From: an uncultured Kiritimatiellota bacterium
GTDB taxonomy: Bacteria; Verrucomicrobiota; Kiritimatiellia; RFP12; UBA1067
Assembly: GCA_934667425.1 (NCBI GenBank)
Contig: CAKULV010000002.1
Span: forward strand, 89,173-153,172
DNA: 64,000 nucleotides
Direction: 5' to 3'
The position numbers and the translations under genes were made by a program. Below are positions 8,387-16,698 of this stretch, piece after piece. Under the pieces are notes generated by a model. That model had not been told where the DNA came from. It did no database searches and was given only the letters and a program-made list of their open reading frames with translations. The stretch's first letter is position 1. Every line of letters starts with the position of its first letter.

Positions 8387-10393
8387 ATGGCGGACATAAT
8401 CCATGACGACCCGATGCTTGAACCGTATCGCGGCGTCATACGCCGCCGTATGGCGCATGTGCGCGAATTGGCTGGACGGCTGACTGGAGGGGGGCGGCTT
8501 TCCGACTGGGCATCGGCCCACGAGTACTACGGGCTGCATCGTGTCCGTGGCGGCTGGGTGTTCCGGGAATGGGCGCCAAACGCCACGGAAATGTGGCTCG
8601 TAGGGGATTTCTCGGATTGGAAGGTGATGCCCGCCTTCAAGCTGAGGCGCAAGGGCGGGACTGACGATTGGGAGGGCAGATTCCCGGCCGGGTCAATCAG
8701 GCACGGGCAATACTTCCGGCTGGAGATGCGCTGGAAAGGTGGGCATGGTGAACGCATCCCCGCTTATGCGCGTCGCGTGGTGCAGGATCAGTCGACGGGC
8801 CTCTTTGCGGCGCAGGTGTGGACTCCTCGTCCGTACGTCTGGAAAAACGCCTCAATCGTGCGCAGGGGCGGGCGGCGTCCGGCAATACCCTTGATTTACG
8901 AGGCCCACGTGGGGATGGCGAGCGAAGAGGGCAAGGTTGCGACATACGCCGAGTTCCGCGACAGCATGCTGCCCCGGATAAAGGCCGCTGGGTACAACAC
9001 GGTTCAGCTCATGGCGGTGATGGAGCATCCCTACTATGGCTCTTTCGGATACCATGTATCAAGCTTTTTCGCCGCGTCATCGAGGTTCGGCACGCCGGAG
9101 GACCTCAAGTCGCTCATAGATGCGGCGCATGGCATGGGGCTGCGCGTGATAATGGATCTCGTCCACTCGCATTCGGTGAAGAACGAGCGGGATGGACTCT
9201 CCCGCTTTGACGGCACCGACTACCAGTATTTCCATTCGGGGCCAAAGGGCTGGCATTCCGCCTGGGATTCGCGCTGCTTCGACTACGGGAAAGTCAAGGT
9301 GCTGCACTTCCTGCTGTCGAACTGCCGCTTCTGGATCGACGAATACCGGTTTGACGGCTTCCGGTTCGACGGCATCACGTCGATGCTGTATCTGCACCAT
9401 GGGCTTGGCGTCGCGTTCACGGACTATTCGATGTACTTCGACGGATCCGTCGATGAGGATGCGTATGCGTACCTTGCGCTGGCGAACTCCGTGATACACG
9501 AGGTGAAGCCATCCGCGATCACGGTGGCGGAGGATGTCTCTGGCATGCCGGGGTGTGCCGCACCCGTGAAGGCCGGCGGACTCGGGTTCGACTACCGCAT
9601 GGCCATGGGGGAACCAGACTACTGGTTCAGGATCGCGGAGAAGGTGCCTGACGAGAAATGGTCGATGCAGGGCCTGTACCATGCGCTGACGGACAAGCGC
9701 AGGGATGAGAGGGTCGTCTCGTACGTGGAGTCCCACGATCAGGCGCTGGTGGGCGGCAAGACGTTCTTCTTCCAGCTTGTGGATTCTGCGGTGTATTTCG
9801 GCATGGGCAGCGACCAGCACGGCCTTGCGATAGACCGTGGCGTGGCCCTGCACAAGATGGCCAGGCTCGCCACGCTCGCGCTGAATGGCGGCGCGTACCT
9901 CGATTTCATGGGCAATGAGTTCGGGCATCCGGAGTGGATAGATTTTCCGCGAGAGGGGAATGGCTTCAGCTACAGCCATGCAAGGCGGCAGTGGTCGTTG
10001 CGGGATGATCCGAAGCTTCAGTTCAAGGCGCTTGGCGACTGGGATCGCGAGATGATAGGGTCGCTTTCGTCGGGCGGTTGCTTTTCGTCGCGCCCGATCC
10101 CGCTTGTCAGGAACGATCCCGACCATGTGCTTGCCTTCTATCGTGGAGGCATGGTGTTCGTGTTCAACTTCGACCCGTCGCGCTCATACCCGGATTACGG
10201 CGTGCTCGTGCCGCCCGGCGGCATGTACCGTCTCGTCTTGGATTCAGATGAGCCTCGGTTTGGAGGCCAGGGCAGAATCGCCGCCCGTCAGGAGTTCTGG
10301 CCGTCCAACGTGGAATGCGGCGAGGAAATCGTCCAGCAGATAAGGCTCTACCTGCCGGCCCGTTCCGCAGTTGTGCTTCGGCGCAAGACATGA
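8387..10393 (+). CDS. glgB: 1,4-alpha-glucan branching enzyme (GH13)
   Basis: 668-residue glycogen branching enzyme, which makes alpha-1,6 branches in glycogen in the cytoplasm. The N-terminal CBM48-type beta domain (HEYYGLHRVRGGWVFREWAP) is followed by the GH13 barrel with its four conserved regions: DLVHSHS, FRFDGITSM with nucleophile D328, VAEDVSG with acid/base E382, and ESHDQ with D451. The size and the YHVSSFFAASSRFGTPEDLK stretch are those of the eukaryote-like GH13_8 subfamily rather than the E. coli type. It starts 22 bp after gltX at ATG 8387, with AAGGA about 12 nt upstream. No other glycogen genes are adjacent, so gltX-glgB is probably a fortuitous transcription unit ending at the convergent hairpin near 10400. 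Confidence 0.93.
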   Translation: MADIIHDDPMLEPYRGVIRRRMAHVRELAGRLTGGGRLSDWASAHEYYGLHRVRGGWVFREWAPNATEMWLVGDFSDWKVMPAFKLRRKGGTDDWEGRFPAGSIRHGQYFRLEMRWKGGHGERIPAYARRVVQDQSTGLFAAQVWTPRPYVWKNASIVRRGGRRPAIPLIYEAHVGMASEEGKVATYAEFRDSMLPRIKAAGYNTVQLMAVMEHPYYGSFGYHVSSFFAASSRFGTPEDLKSLIDAAHGMGLRVIMDLVHSHSVKNERDGLSRFDGTDYQYFHSGPKGWHSAWDSRCFDYGKVKVLHFLLSNCRFWIDEYRFDGFRFDGITSMLYLHHGLGVAFTDYSMYFDGSVDEDAYAYLALANSVIHEVKPSAITVAEDVSGMPGCAAPVKAGGLGFDYRMAMGEPDYWFRIAEKVPDEKWSMQGLYHALTDKRRDERVVSYVESHDQALVGGKTFFFQLVDSAVYFGMGSDQHGLAIDRGVALHKMARLATLALNGGAYLDFMGNEFGHPEWIDFPREGNGFSYSHARRQWSLRDDPKLQFKALGDWDREMIGSLSSGGCFSSRPIPLVRNDPDHVLAFYRGGMVFVFNFDPSRSYPDYGVLVPPGGMYRLVLDSDEPRFGGQGRIAARQEFWPSNVECGEEIVQQIRLYLPARSAVVLRRKT

Positions 10394-10396
10394 CGC

Positions 10397-10432
10397 GCCG
10401 CGTCCTTCCGTGAACTCACGGCCGAACGCGGC
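10397..10432. terminator. Nested hairpin between convergent glgB and dapL
   Basis: GCCGCGT (10397-10403) pairs with ACGCGGC (10426-10432), and an inner CCGTGA/TCACGG stem (10408-10421) sits inside it. It occupies the gap between two converging genes and lacks a U-tract, so it is a possible bidirectional or Rho-assisted termination structure. Confidence 0.45.
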
Positions 10433-10460
10433 GGCATTGCATCGTCGTCGCATGGAAGCC

Positions 10461-11684
10461 TTAGCCCAGCACCTTGGCTATGCGGCTGACAGCCTCTTCC
10501 ACGTTGGCGCGCGAATTGAACGCGGAGATCCGGATGTAGCCCTGCCCGTTGCGGCCAAAGCCTGCGCCGGGCGTTGTGACCACGTTGGCCTCGGCGAGGA
10601 GCCTGTCGAAGAACTCCCAGCTGTCGCCCTTCACGTTCGTCCACAGGTAGGGGGAGTCCGTGCCGCCGATGACATCGTAGCCAAGCTTGAGAAGGGCGTC
10701 CTTCATGATCTTTGCGTTTTCGAGGTAGAAGTCTATCGTCGCCTTCGTCTGGGCCTGCCCGGCCGGCGAATGCACGGCTTCGGCCCCTCTCTGCGTCACG
10801 TAGCTGCAGCCGTTGAACTTCGTCGTCTGGCGGCGTGTCCAGAACGGGCGGAGCTCCACGGGCCTGCCGTCGGCGGCATATGCGAGAAGCCCCTTGGGGA
10901 CTACGGTATATCCGCAGCGCACCCCGGTGAACCCTGCGGTCTTCGAATAGCTGCGGAACTCGATCGCGCATTCGCGCGCCCCTTCGCACTCGTAGATTGA
11001 ATGCGGTATGCCGGGAGTGCGGATGAAAGCCTCGTATGCGGCATCGAAGAGCAGCAGCGCCTTTCTCGCCCTTGCCCAGTCGACCCAAGCCTGAAGCTGC
11101 GCCCTGGTCGCGACCGCCCCGGTGGGATTGTTCGGGAAGCAAAGGTATACGACATCGGCGTCGACGCCATCGGGGGAAGGCACGAAGCCGTTGGCTGCGG
11201 TACCCTCAAGATACACAAGCCCGGAGTAGCGTCCATCGACATTCGCGCCGGTGCGCCCCGCCATCACGTTTGTATCCACATACACCGGATAGACGGGATC
11301 GGGAACCGCAATCCTGACGTCCTCCCCGAAGAGTTCCTGTATGTTGCCGCAGTCGCACTTGGCTCCATCGGACACGAATATCTCGTCCGCCGATACGTCT
11401 ATGCCGCGATCCCGGAAGTCCGTCCTCGCGATCGCCTCGCGCAGGAAGTCGTATCCCTGTTCGGGGCCGTATCCTCGGAAGGTCTCGCGCCTTGACTCGT
11501 CATCCACGGCCTTGTGCATAGCCTCTATGACCGCCGGCGCCAGCGGCTCCGTGACATCGCCGATGCCGAGGCGGATGATCCTGGCGGCAGGGTTCTTTTC
11601 CTGGTATGCCTTTATGCGGTGTGCGATTTCGGTGAAGAGATAGCTTGACTGAATCTTTAGATAGTTTTCGTTGACGCGAACCAT
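10461..11684 (-). CDS. dapL: LL-diaminopimelate aminotransferase
   Basis: 407-residue PLP enzyme converting tetrahydrodipicolinate to LL-diaminopimelate with glutamate as amino donor. It is the one-step lysine/peptidoglycan route found in Chlamydiae, other PVC bacteria and plants. Visible DapL features are RLGIGDVTEPLAPAVIEAM near the N-terminus, the YGPEQGYDFLREAI segment, VSDGAKCDCGNIQELFG, FPNNPTG, FDAAYEAFI and the lysine motif SYSKTAGFTGVRCG that holds PLP. Length matches the family. The start ATG (complement of 11682-11684) has GAGGGA eight nt upstream and its own promoter. It faces glgB and is probably monocistronic. Confidence 0.96.
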   Translation of the reverse strand: MVRVNENYLKIQSSYLFTEIAHRIKAYQEKNPAARIIRLGIGDVTEPLAPAVIEAMHKAVDDESRRETFRGYGPEQGYDFLREAIARTDFRDRGIDVSADEIFVSDGAKCDCGNIQELFGEDVRIAVPDPVYPVYVDTNVMAGRTGANVDGRYSGLVYLEGTAANGFVPSPDGVDADVVYLCFPNNPTGAVATRAQLQAWVDWARARKALLLFDAAYEAFIRTPGIPHSIYECEGARECAIEFRSYSKTAGFTGVRCGYTVVPKGLLAYAADGRPVELRPFWTRRQTTKFNGCSYVTQRGAEAVHSPAGQAQTKATIDFYLENAKIMKDALLKLGYDVIGGTDSPYLWTNVKGDSWEFFDRLLAEANVVTTPGAGFGRNGQGYIRISAFNSRANVEEAVSRIAKVLG

Positions 11685-11713
11685 GTTTCGTTCCCTCTTT
11701 TTATTGGGGGCGG

Positions 11714-11722
11714 ATTATACCA
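11714..11722 (-). promoter_or_regulatory. Extended -10 promoter of dapL
   Basis: Read on the minus strand the sequence is TGGTATAAT, followed by a leader of roughly 25 nt that contains GAGGGA before the dapL ATG. This promoter therefore drives a leadered mRNA, unlike several others in the window. Confidence 0.75.
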
Positions 11723-11950
11723 CATTTCGCACGATGCGGCTCACTCTCAACTGTTCCGACCGGGCGCCCGTTGATTGGCGTTGCTTCGGATGCGGCAGGT
11801 ATGTTTTGGTACAATGGCACCTCGATGCCAAGGCGGCATTCAGGCGGGCGAAGCATGGCGTGCTGGGGACGGCCTTGGCGTTAGTTGCGGCGGAGCGGAA
11901 TCTTGCTGTGGAGCTGCACGGAAGCCCTTGCTCCCCTCGCACATTCGGAG

Positions 11951-12026
11951 TGGTGGAGGTAAGGGGAGTCGAACCCCTGACCTTCTCAATGCCATTGAGA
12001 CGCTCTACCAACTGAGCTATACCCCC
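11951..12026 (-). tRNA. tRNA-Ala (anticodon GGC)
   Basis: Full cloverleaf on the minus strand, 76 nt including an encoded CCA. The acceptor arms are GGGGGTA and TACCTCC. The anticodon stem TCTCA/TGAGA encloses the loop ATGGCAT (anticodon GGC, reading GCC and GCU), and the T-loop is TTCGACT. An extended -10 box lies about 19 nt upstream of the 5' end. Confidence 0.97.
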
Positions 12027-12044
12027 AAAAACAAAACGCGGCAA

Positions 12045-12053
12045 ATTATACCA
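12045..12053 (-). promoter_or_regulatory. Extended -10 promoter of tRNA-Ala
   Basis: Minus-strand TGGTATAAT, with the -10 ending 18 nt before the tRNA-Ala 5' end. It is divergent from the rseP promoter 70 bp away. Confidence 0.75.
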
Positions 12054-12092
12054 AAGTGCAGTCTGATGTGCAAGGGGTGATTTCAAATTTCA

Positions 12093-12113
12093 CGCTGGCG
12101 GGCGTTGCCAGCG
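12093..12113. promoter_or_regulatory. Inverted repeat upstream of the rseP -10 box (candidate operator)
   Basis: CGCTGGC (12093-12099), a 7-nt spacer, then GCCAGCG (12107-12113). It covers the place where a -35 would be for the rseP promoter and ends 4 bp before the TGG of the extended -10. This is a plausible protein-binding palindrome; no regulator is identified. Confidence 0.35.
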
Positions 12114-12117
12114 ATTG

Positions 12118-12126
12118 TGGTATAAT
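12118..12126 (+). promoter_or_regulatory. Extended -10 promoter of the rseP operon (leaderless)
   Basis: TGGTATAAT ends 9 nt before the rseP ATG at 12136, leaving space for at most one or two untranslated nucleotides. No Shine-Dalgarno is present. Confidence 0.75.
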
Positions 12127-12135
12127 ACTCCGCAT

Positions 12136-13266
12136 ATGGAGACTGTATACACTGTTCTGGCGATAGCGGCATGCATCCTGCTGTTTTCCTTTGCCATTTT
12201 CATTCATGAGTTCGGTCATTTCCTCGCGGCGCGCTGGAGAGGCCTTGGGGTAGATGCGTTCTCGATCGGATTCGGCCCCGTGCTGTGGCGCAAGGTGTTC
12301 CGCGGCGTAGAGTGGCGGCTGAGCGCGATTCCGTTCGGCGGATACGTATCGATACCCGATGTCGATCCGGAGGGGACTGCGAAGGTGCAGGGGACGAGTG
12401 TCGACGCGGGAGATGCCCCCGTTCCGCAAGGGAAGTCCGCCACGCCGCTGGATTCGATAATAGTCGCCGTGGCGGGTCCGATGGGGAACATCGTGCTTGC
12501 GGTCGTCCTGGCCGTGGCATTGGCGGCGGTTCCATGGGCCAGGTTCGGCGAGATGCCGGCCCTGATCGGCGAAGTGCCGCAGGAGGGCCCTGCGCACGAT
12601 GCCGGGATGAAGCCCGGCGACAGGGTGGTTTCGATTGGCGGCGTGCCTGTGGATACCTGGACCGAGATGCAGACGGAGATACAGATTTCCGGCGGCAAGC
12701 CCACGGAGTTCGTTGTGGACAGGGGCGGAAGCGAAGAGAGGCTTACGGTTAGCCCCAGGCGCCACGATGCTAGCGGCGCGTATTTCATCCTTGCGCTTTC
12801 CACGACGAACGGCGTGGGGGCGGCGGCTTGGATGCCGGCGAGGAATCCGCTCCGGCAGCTCCAGTGGGATGCGACGAGCATCGTCCGCGTCCTGAAGGCC
12901 CTGGTCACGCCGAAGGAGTCCAAGGCGGCGGCGCAGGCCCTGGGAGGCCCCGTGATGATAGCGGAGGGGCTTTACAGGCAGGTGCGGAACAATGTGTGGG
13001 ACGCCCTCGGCTTCCTTCGATTCCTCTGCATAAACCTTGCGATACTGAATCTGCTCCCCATCCCGGTGCTGGACGGGAGCATCGTGATGTTCTCCCTCTA
13101 TGCGCTGGTGTTCAAGCGCAAGCCCAACGAGAAGTTCGTGGGCATCCTCACGCAGATGTTCATGTACATGCTCATAGCGGCGATGCTGTTCCTCGTCTAC
13201 CGCGATTCGGTCCGCTCGTGGCGGATGCACCGCAGTGAACCGGCGACAAAGGAGATTGCAAAATGA
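12136..13266 (+). CDS. rseP: RseP-family site-2 zinc metalloprotease
   Basis: 376-residue inner-membrane protease of the site-2 family, which cuts transmembrane anchors such as anti-sigma factors. The zinc-binding HEFGH is at residues 24-28 in the first membrane segment, and the third ligand lies in NLLPIPVLDGS (D313) in a later one. One PDZ domain (GPAHDAGMKPGDRVVSIGGV) sits between them; E. coli RseP has two, so this is the shorter one-PDZ type common outside Proteobacteria. Start ATG 12136 lies 9 nt after a TATAAT box. It is the first gene of an operon whose members overlap by 4 bp or more (O-antigen-ligase-like gene, aldo/keto reductase, NapH-like, ferredoxin). The substrate is not evident from neighbours. 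Confidence 0.93.
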   Translation: METVYTVLAIAACILLFSFAIFIHEFGHFLAARWRGLGVDAFSIGFGPVLWRKVFRGVEWRLSAIPFGGYVSIPDVDPEGTAKVQGTSVDAGDAPVPQGKSATPLDSIIVAVAGPMGNIVLAVVLAVALAAVPWARFGEMPALIGEVPQEGPAHDAGMKPGDRVVSIGGVPVDTWTEMQTEIQISGGKPTEFVVDRGGSEERLTVSPRRHDASGAYFILALSTTNGVGAAAWMPARNPLRQLQWDATSIVRVLKALVTPKESKAAAQALGGPVMIAEGLYRQVRNNVWDALGFLRFLCINLAILNLLPIPVLDGSIVMFSLYALVFKRKPNEKFVGILTQMFMYMLIAAMLFLVYRDSVRSWRMHRSEPATKEIAK

Positions 13267-14798
13267 GGGCGTTCTGCGAGAAGCTTCCCGTAGTGCTCGT
13301 GTTCCTGACGGTTGTTGGGTTCTCATGGATATTCGGCGGGGCAAGCGCACCGCACCTGCTCCCGGTGATGCCGTGGGTGTGGGCGCTGTCGCTTGAGGTG
13401 CTGCTGTTCCTGCCGCAGCGCCGCCTTGGGGAGAGCTATGCCGACGCCAGGTCGCGCGTGTGGAAGGCGCTCGCCCGCGATCCTGCGATGTACCTCACCG
13501 TACTGTTCCTGCTTACGCTGACCGTGCCGCTCTTCAACAGGGGGCTGTGTTCCGTGTGCGACTATCCGCAGATACTTGCCGGCGTGGATCCCGCCCCCGC
13601 GATACCGTTCGCCCCGTTCTGCGTGAACGTGCGGGAGCACCTTGGCGTGCTTGTGTGGTTCGTCCCGGCGCTCACCGCCATGCTTGCGGTTCGCCACGCC
13701 CTTTCCCATCACGGGCGGCGCATGCTCGTGCACCTCCTGGTTTGGAACGGGGCCGCGCTCGCCGCGCTCGGGTTCATTCAGCAGGCAACCGGGGCCAAGG
13801 CCCCGTACTGGCTCGACATCGCCGATCCCGTCATGTACTTCTCTTCCTTCGGATACCCGAACATGGCGGGGGCCTTCTTCGTGGCCCTTTTTGCGGTCTC
13901 GGCCGGACTGTGGCTCGACAACGTGAGGAGGGACATCGGCCCTGAACGCAGCGAGAGGCGTGGTGGCGAGGAGTCCCATGATGGCGCGGACGGCTCTCCG
14001 AGGCGTCCCAACCGCTTCCCCCGGCTGGTGAAGACCCACTACCTCCTCCTGCCTACGGCGCTCTGCTTCTTCGCGTCGCTCGCCACGCTCTCACGGGCCG
14101 CGATAATGCTGGCGTTCACGCTACTCGGGCTGTGGTTCCTCTACCTGTGCCTTTCGCTGTTCACGAGCAGGAAGAACCTTGTCCGCGTGAAGCTCCACCT
14201 CGGAATGCTCCTGGGCATCGTCGTGACGGTTGTGCTGATCGCCGTGTTCGCGCCGGACGACTTCACTCAGGAGGTCTCGTCCCTGTCGCCGACCTCGGTT
14301 GCAGACCGCGTCACCGGCAAGGCCCAGTACCATACCCGCGTGGCGACGGAGATATTCAAGGATCATCCCGTCTTCGGAGTAGGCGGGTGGGGGTACAAGC
14401 ACTTCTGCCTCGCGTACATGACAGACGAGGACTGCGGCAACATACAGCGCGTCGGCGGAGTGAACGTACACAACGACTACCTCCAGCTGCTTTGCGAGCA
14501 CGGCATCGTGGGGGCTGGCCTGTTGCTTGCGATCGTCATAGGCCTCTTCGCGCCGATATTCAGGTCCTGGGGGCACGAGATGCGCGTGGCGCACTTCTCG
14601 AAGAGGGCGGACTTGCCGCACCCGACGGCGATCTTCTGCGTTCCGGCGGTCGTGGTGGGGGTGCTGCTGGCGGCGGCGGCCAACCTGGTGCATGCGTTCG
14701 GCGATTGCGTGTTCCGCTCGCCGGCGGTTTTGACGCAGTTCATTCTTCTGCTGACGGCTGCGGAGGGCTTCCTCCCGGACGCGGGAAGGGACCGGTGA
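13263..14798 (+). CDS. O-antigen ligase/polymerase family membrane protein
   Basis: 511-residue polytopic membrane protein of the Wzy_C family (PF04932), which joins or polymerises surface glycans on the periplasmic face. About ten hydrophobic segments are visible. The family signature VHNDYLQLLCEHGIVG (H403, N404, D405) lies in the large periplasmic loop near the C-terminus, preceded by FGVGGWGYKHF. A charged arginine-rich insert (RRDIGPERSERRGGEESHDG) separates two membrane segments around residues 225-250. ATG 13263 overlaps the rseP stop (ATGA), indicating translational coupling. Whether it acts on lipid A core, as WaaL does, or on another carrier is not determinable here. Confidence 0.82.
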   Translation: MRAFCEKLPVVLVFLTVVGFSWIFGGASAPHLLPVMPWVWALSLEVLLFLPQRRLGESYADARSRVWKALARDPAMYLTVLFLLTLTVPLFNRGLCSVCDYPQILAGVDPAPAIPFAPFCVNVREHLGVLVWFVPALTAMLAVRHALSHHGRRMLVHLLVWNGAALAALGFIQQATGAKAPYWLDIADPVMYFSSFGYPNMAGAFFVALFAVSAGLWLDNVRRDIGPERSERRGGEESHDGADGSPRRPNRFPRLVKTHYLLLPTALCFFASLATLSRAAIMLAFTLLGLWFLYLCLSLFTSRKNLVRVKLHLGMLLGIVVTVVLIAVFAPDDFTQEVSSLSPTSVADRVTGKAQYHTRVATEIFKDHPVFGVGGWGYKHFCLAYMTDEDCGNIQRVGGVNVHNDYLQLLCEHGIVGAGLLLAIVIGLFAPIFRSWGHEMRVAHFSKRADLPHPTAIFCVPAVVVGVLLAAAANLVHAFGDCVFRSPAVLTQFILLLTAAEGFLPDAGRDR

Positions 14799-16099
14799 GG
14801 GCATTACGAAAAGGACCTGTAGGTCGGCGCGATTTCCTTGGCGGGATCGTAAAGACGAAGCCGTCCGGGCGGATGTCGATGCGCAAGGATGCGCACGGCG
14901 ACAGCATATCCCTGCTTGGATACGGCATGATGAGGCTCCCCACCGTTGACGGAGCCAATTCCAATCAGGGCGGATCTTCTGAAGCGATAGATGTCGACGA
15001 GGTGTTCGCCCAGGTTGATTATGCGCTGGAGCATGGCGTCAACTACTTCGACACGTCCCCCGCATACTGCCGGGGGGAGTCCGAGGACGTTACCGGCAGG
15101 GCGCTCGCCCGCCATCCGCGCGAGATGTACAGGGTCGCCACCAAGCTCTCCAACTTCTCGCCTACGCAGTACCCGATCGAGAAGTGCAGGGAGATGTACG
15201 AGAAGTCCCGCAAACTCCTCCGCACCGAGGCGATAGACTACTATCTCCTGCACTCGGTCGGCATGGGGGGCTTCGAGACGTTCAAGCGCCGCTACGTGGA
15301 CAACGGGGCGATAGAGTTCTGCCTGCGCGAAAGGGACGCCGGGCGGATAAGGAACCTCGGCTTCTCCTTCCACGGCGACAAGCGCGCGTGGGAATGGCTC
15401 ATGGAGCGGCACGGCAAGTACCGTTGGGACTTCGTGCAGATACAGCTCAACTACGTCGACTGGCGCCACGCCTACGAGACCAACAAGCGCAACCAGGATG
15501 CCATATACCTCTACGGCGAGTGCGAGAAGAGAGGCATCCCGGTAGTCGTGATGGAGCCTCTGCTCGGCGGACGCCTCGCCCGCTTCAACTACACGCTCGC
15601 CGAGAAGCTGATCCCGCTGGATCCTGAGGCGACGCTCGCGAAATGGGCCTTTCGCTTCGCCGGACATCATCCGAAGGTCATGACCGTGCTTTCGGGGATG
15701 ACGTATCGAGAGCACCTTGAGGAGAACTGCGCGATATTCTCGCCTCTGGAACCGCTATCCGAAAGGGAGCTCGCGACGCTTGAGGCCGCCGCCGTCGCGT
15801 TCCTCGCCGACAGGACCATCCCGTGCAACATGTGCAACTACTGCATGCCGTGCCCGTACGGCCTTGACATCCCCGGCATCTTCACGCTGTACAACGACGC
15901 CCTCTCGAAGGAGGACAAGGACTGGCGCAAGTTCCTGCGCGACTACGAGAGGCAGATCCCGTACCTGCGGCAGGCGAACCATTGCACGGGATGCGGGGTG
16001 TGCGTAGGGCACTGTCCGCAGGCGATAGCCATCCCGGACGATATGCGGCGCATCGACGAGCTGACCGAGTCCCTTAAGATGAAGGAGCGCGGCACATGA
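14795..16099 (+). CDS. Aldo/keto reductase with C-terminal 4Fe-4S ferredoxin domain
   Basis: 434 residues if it starts at GTG 14795, which overlaps the previous stop (GTGA). The N-terminus contains GRRDFLGG, reminiscent of a twin-arginine signal but with little hydrophobic core; ATG 14874 is an alternative start. The AKR catalytic tetrad is present: D86 and Y91 (FDTSPAY), K117 (VATKLSN) and H153 (LLHSVG). The C-terminal domain has a cysteine cluster CNMCNYCMPCPYG and a canonical CTGCGVCVGHCP, enough for two iron-sulfur centres. It is followed with overlaps by a NapH-like membrane protein and a Tat ferredoxin, which suggests that electrons are delivered through the membrane pair rather than, or as well as, NADPH. 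Substrate unknown. Confidence 0.85.
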   Translation: MRALRKGPVGRRDFLGGIVKTKPSGRMSMRKDAHGDSISLLGYGMMRLPTVDGANSNQGGSSEAIDVDEVFAQVDYALEHGVNYFDTSPAYCRGESEDVTGRALARHPREMYRVATKLSNFSPTQYPIEKCREMYEKSRKLLRTEAIDYYLLHSVGMGGFETFKRRYVDNGAIEFCLRERDAGRIRNLGFSFHGDKRAWEWLMERHGKYRWDFVQIQLNYVDWRHAYETNKRNQDAIYLYGECEKRGIPVVVMEPLLGGRLARFNYTLAEKLIPLDPEATLAKWAFRFAGHHPKVMTVLSGMTYREHLEENCAIFSPLEPLSERELATLEAAAVAFLADRTIPCNMCNYCMPCPYGLDIPGIFTLYNDALSKEDKDWRKFLRDYERQIPYLRQANHCTGCGVCVGHCPQAIAIPDDMRRIDELTESLKMKERGT

Positions 16100-16698
16100 A
16101 GCGGTTCTTGACGAGTCCCGGTGTGCGGAAGTGGGCGAAGATCGTCGTGGCGCTGGTGGCCTTGGCGACCGTCACGGCGGCATTCTTTGGCGTGCGCGAG
16201 TGCGCCTTTGCCGCCAAGGTGCAGTTCGTTCCCGCCGTGCTTGCCCTCAATGCGGCCGCGCTCGCGGTGTTGGCCGCAGTGGTCGCCGTGCGGGCGAGGC
16301 TCTACTGCGAGGTGCTGTGCCCGCTGGGCGTAGCGCAGGATCTTGTGCGGTGGATCTCGAGAAAGAAAGTCCGTCGCGTGTGCACCAGGCTGCCCTCCAC
16401 GAAAAGGCAGCTCGCCGTGAGGTGGGCCATCGCGGCCGCCGCAGTCCTGGCGGGATGCCTCGGCCTTTCGTTCGTGTGGCTCGACCCATATGCGATATTC
16501 GGGCGAGGGATTTCATTGGCGGGCGGGCTCTTCTTCGTCGTGCTTATATTGGCCCTTGTCGGGCATGGGCGGATATGGTGCAACTGGGTTTGTCCCGTGG
16601 GAACGATCCTTCAGGCGATGTCGCGCATAGCCATGTTCAAGAACAAAGTCGCCAAATGCGACAACTGCAAGGAGTGCCGCAAATGCTTCAGGAACTGA
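16096..16698 (+). CDS. NapH/NosR-like 4Fe-4S membrane protein
   Basis: 200-residue integral membrane protein with four hydrophobic segments. It carries the paired motifs YCEVLCPLG (near residue 75) and WCNWVCPVG (near residue 159) seen in NapH, MauN and NosR C-termini, plus a final cysteine cluster CDNCKECRKC. NapH proteins pass electrons from quinol to a periplasmic ferredoxin (NapG), and the next gene encodes just such a partner. It overlaps the upstream aldo/keto reductase gene by 4 bp and the downstream ferredoxin gene by 16 bp. The last CxxC cluster is truncated compared with NapH, which normally carries two full ferredoxin motifs. Confidence 0.85.
   Translation: MKRFLTSPGVRKWAKIVVALVALATVTAAFFGVRECAFAAKVQFVPAVLALNAAALAVLAAVVAVRARLYCEVLCPLGVAQDLVRWISRKKVRRVCTRLPSTKRQLAVRWAIAAAAVLAGCLGLSFVWLDPYAIFGRGISLAGGLFFVVLILALVGHGRIWCNWVCPVGTILQAMSRIAMFKNKVAKCDNCKECRKCFRN

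Noticed and set aside
11800..11950. Possible small RNA or gene after TTGGTACAAT at 11803-11812 on the plus strand
   Set aside because: The box resembles a -10 but no conserved RNA (SRP, 6S, tmRNA) motif or credible reading frame follows; nothing else is seen between dapL and tRNA-Ala.
11715..12086. Minus-strand frame reading GGIAQLVERLNGIEK
   Set aside because: The peptide is the well-known spurious translation of a tRNA gene (here tRNA-Ala); there is no protein.
14132..14794. Extending the aldo/keto reductase frame upstream to 14132
   Set aside because: The region is the other frame of the O-antigen-ligase-like gene and has no reductase homology; the overlapping GTG 14795 or ATG 14874 is a better start.
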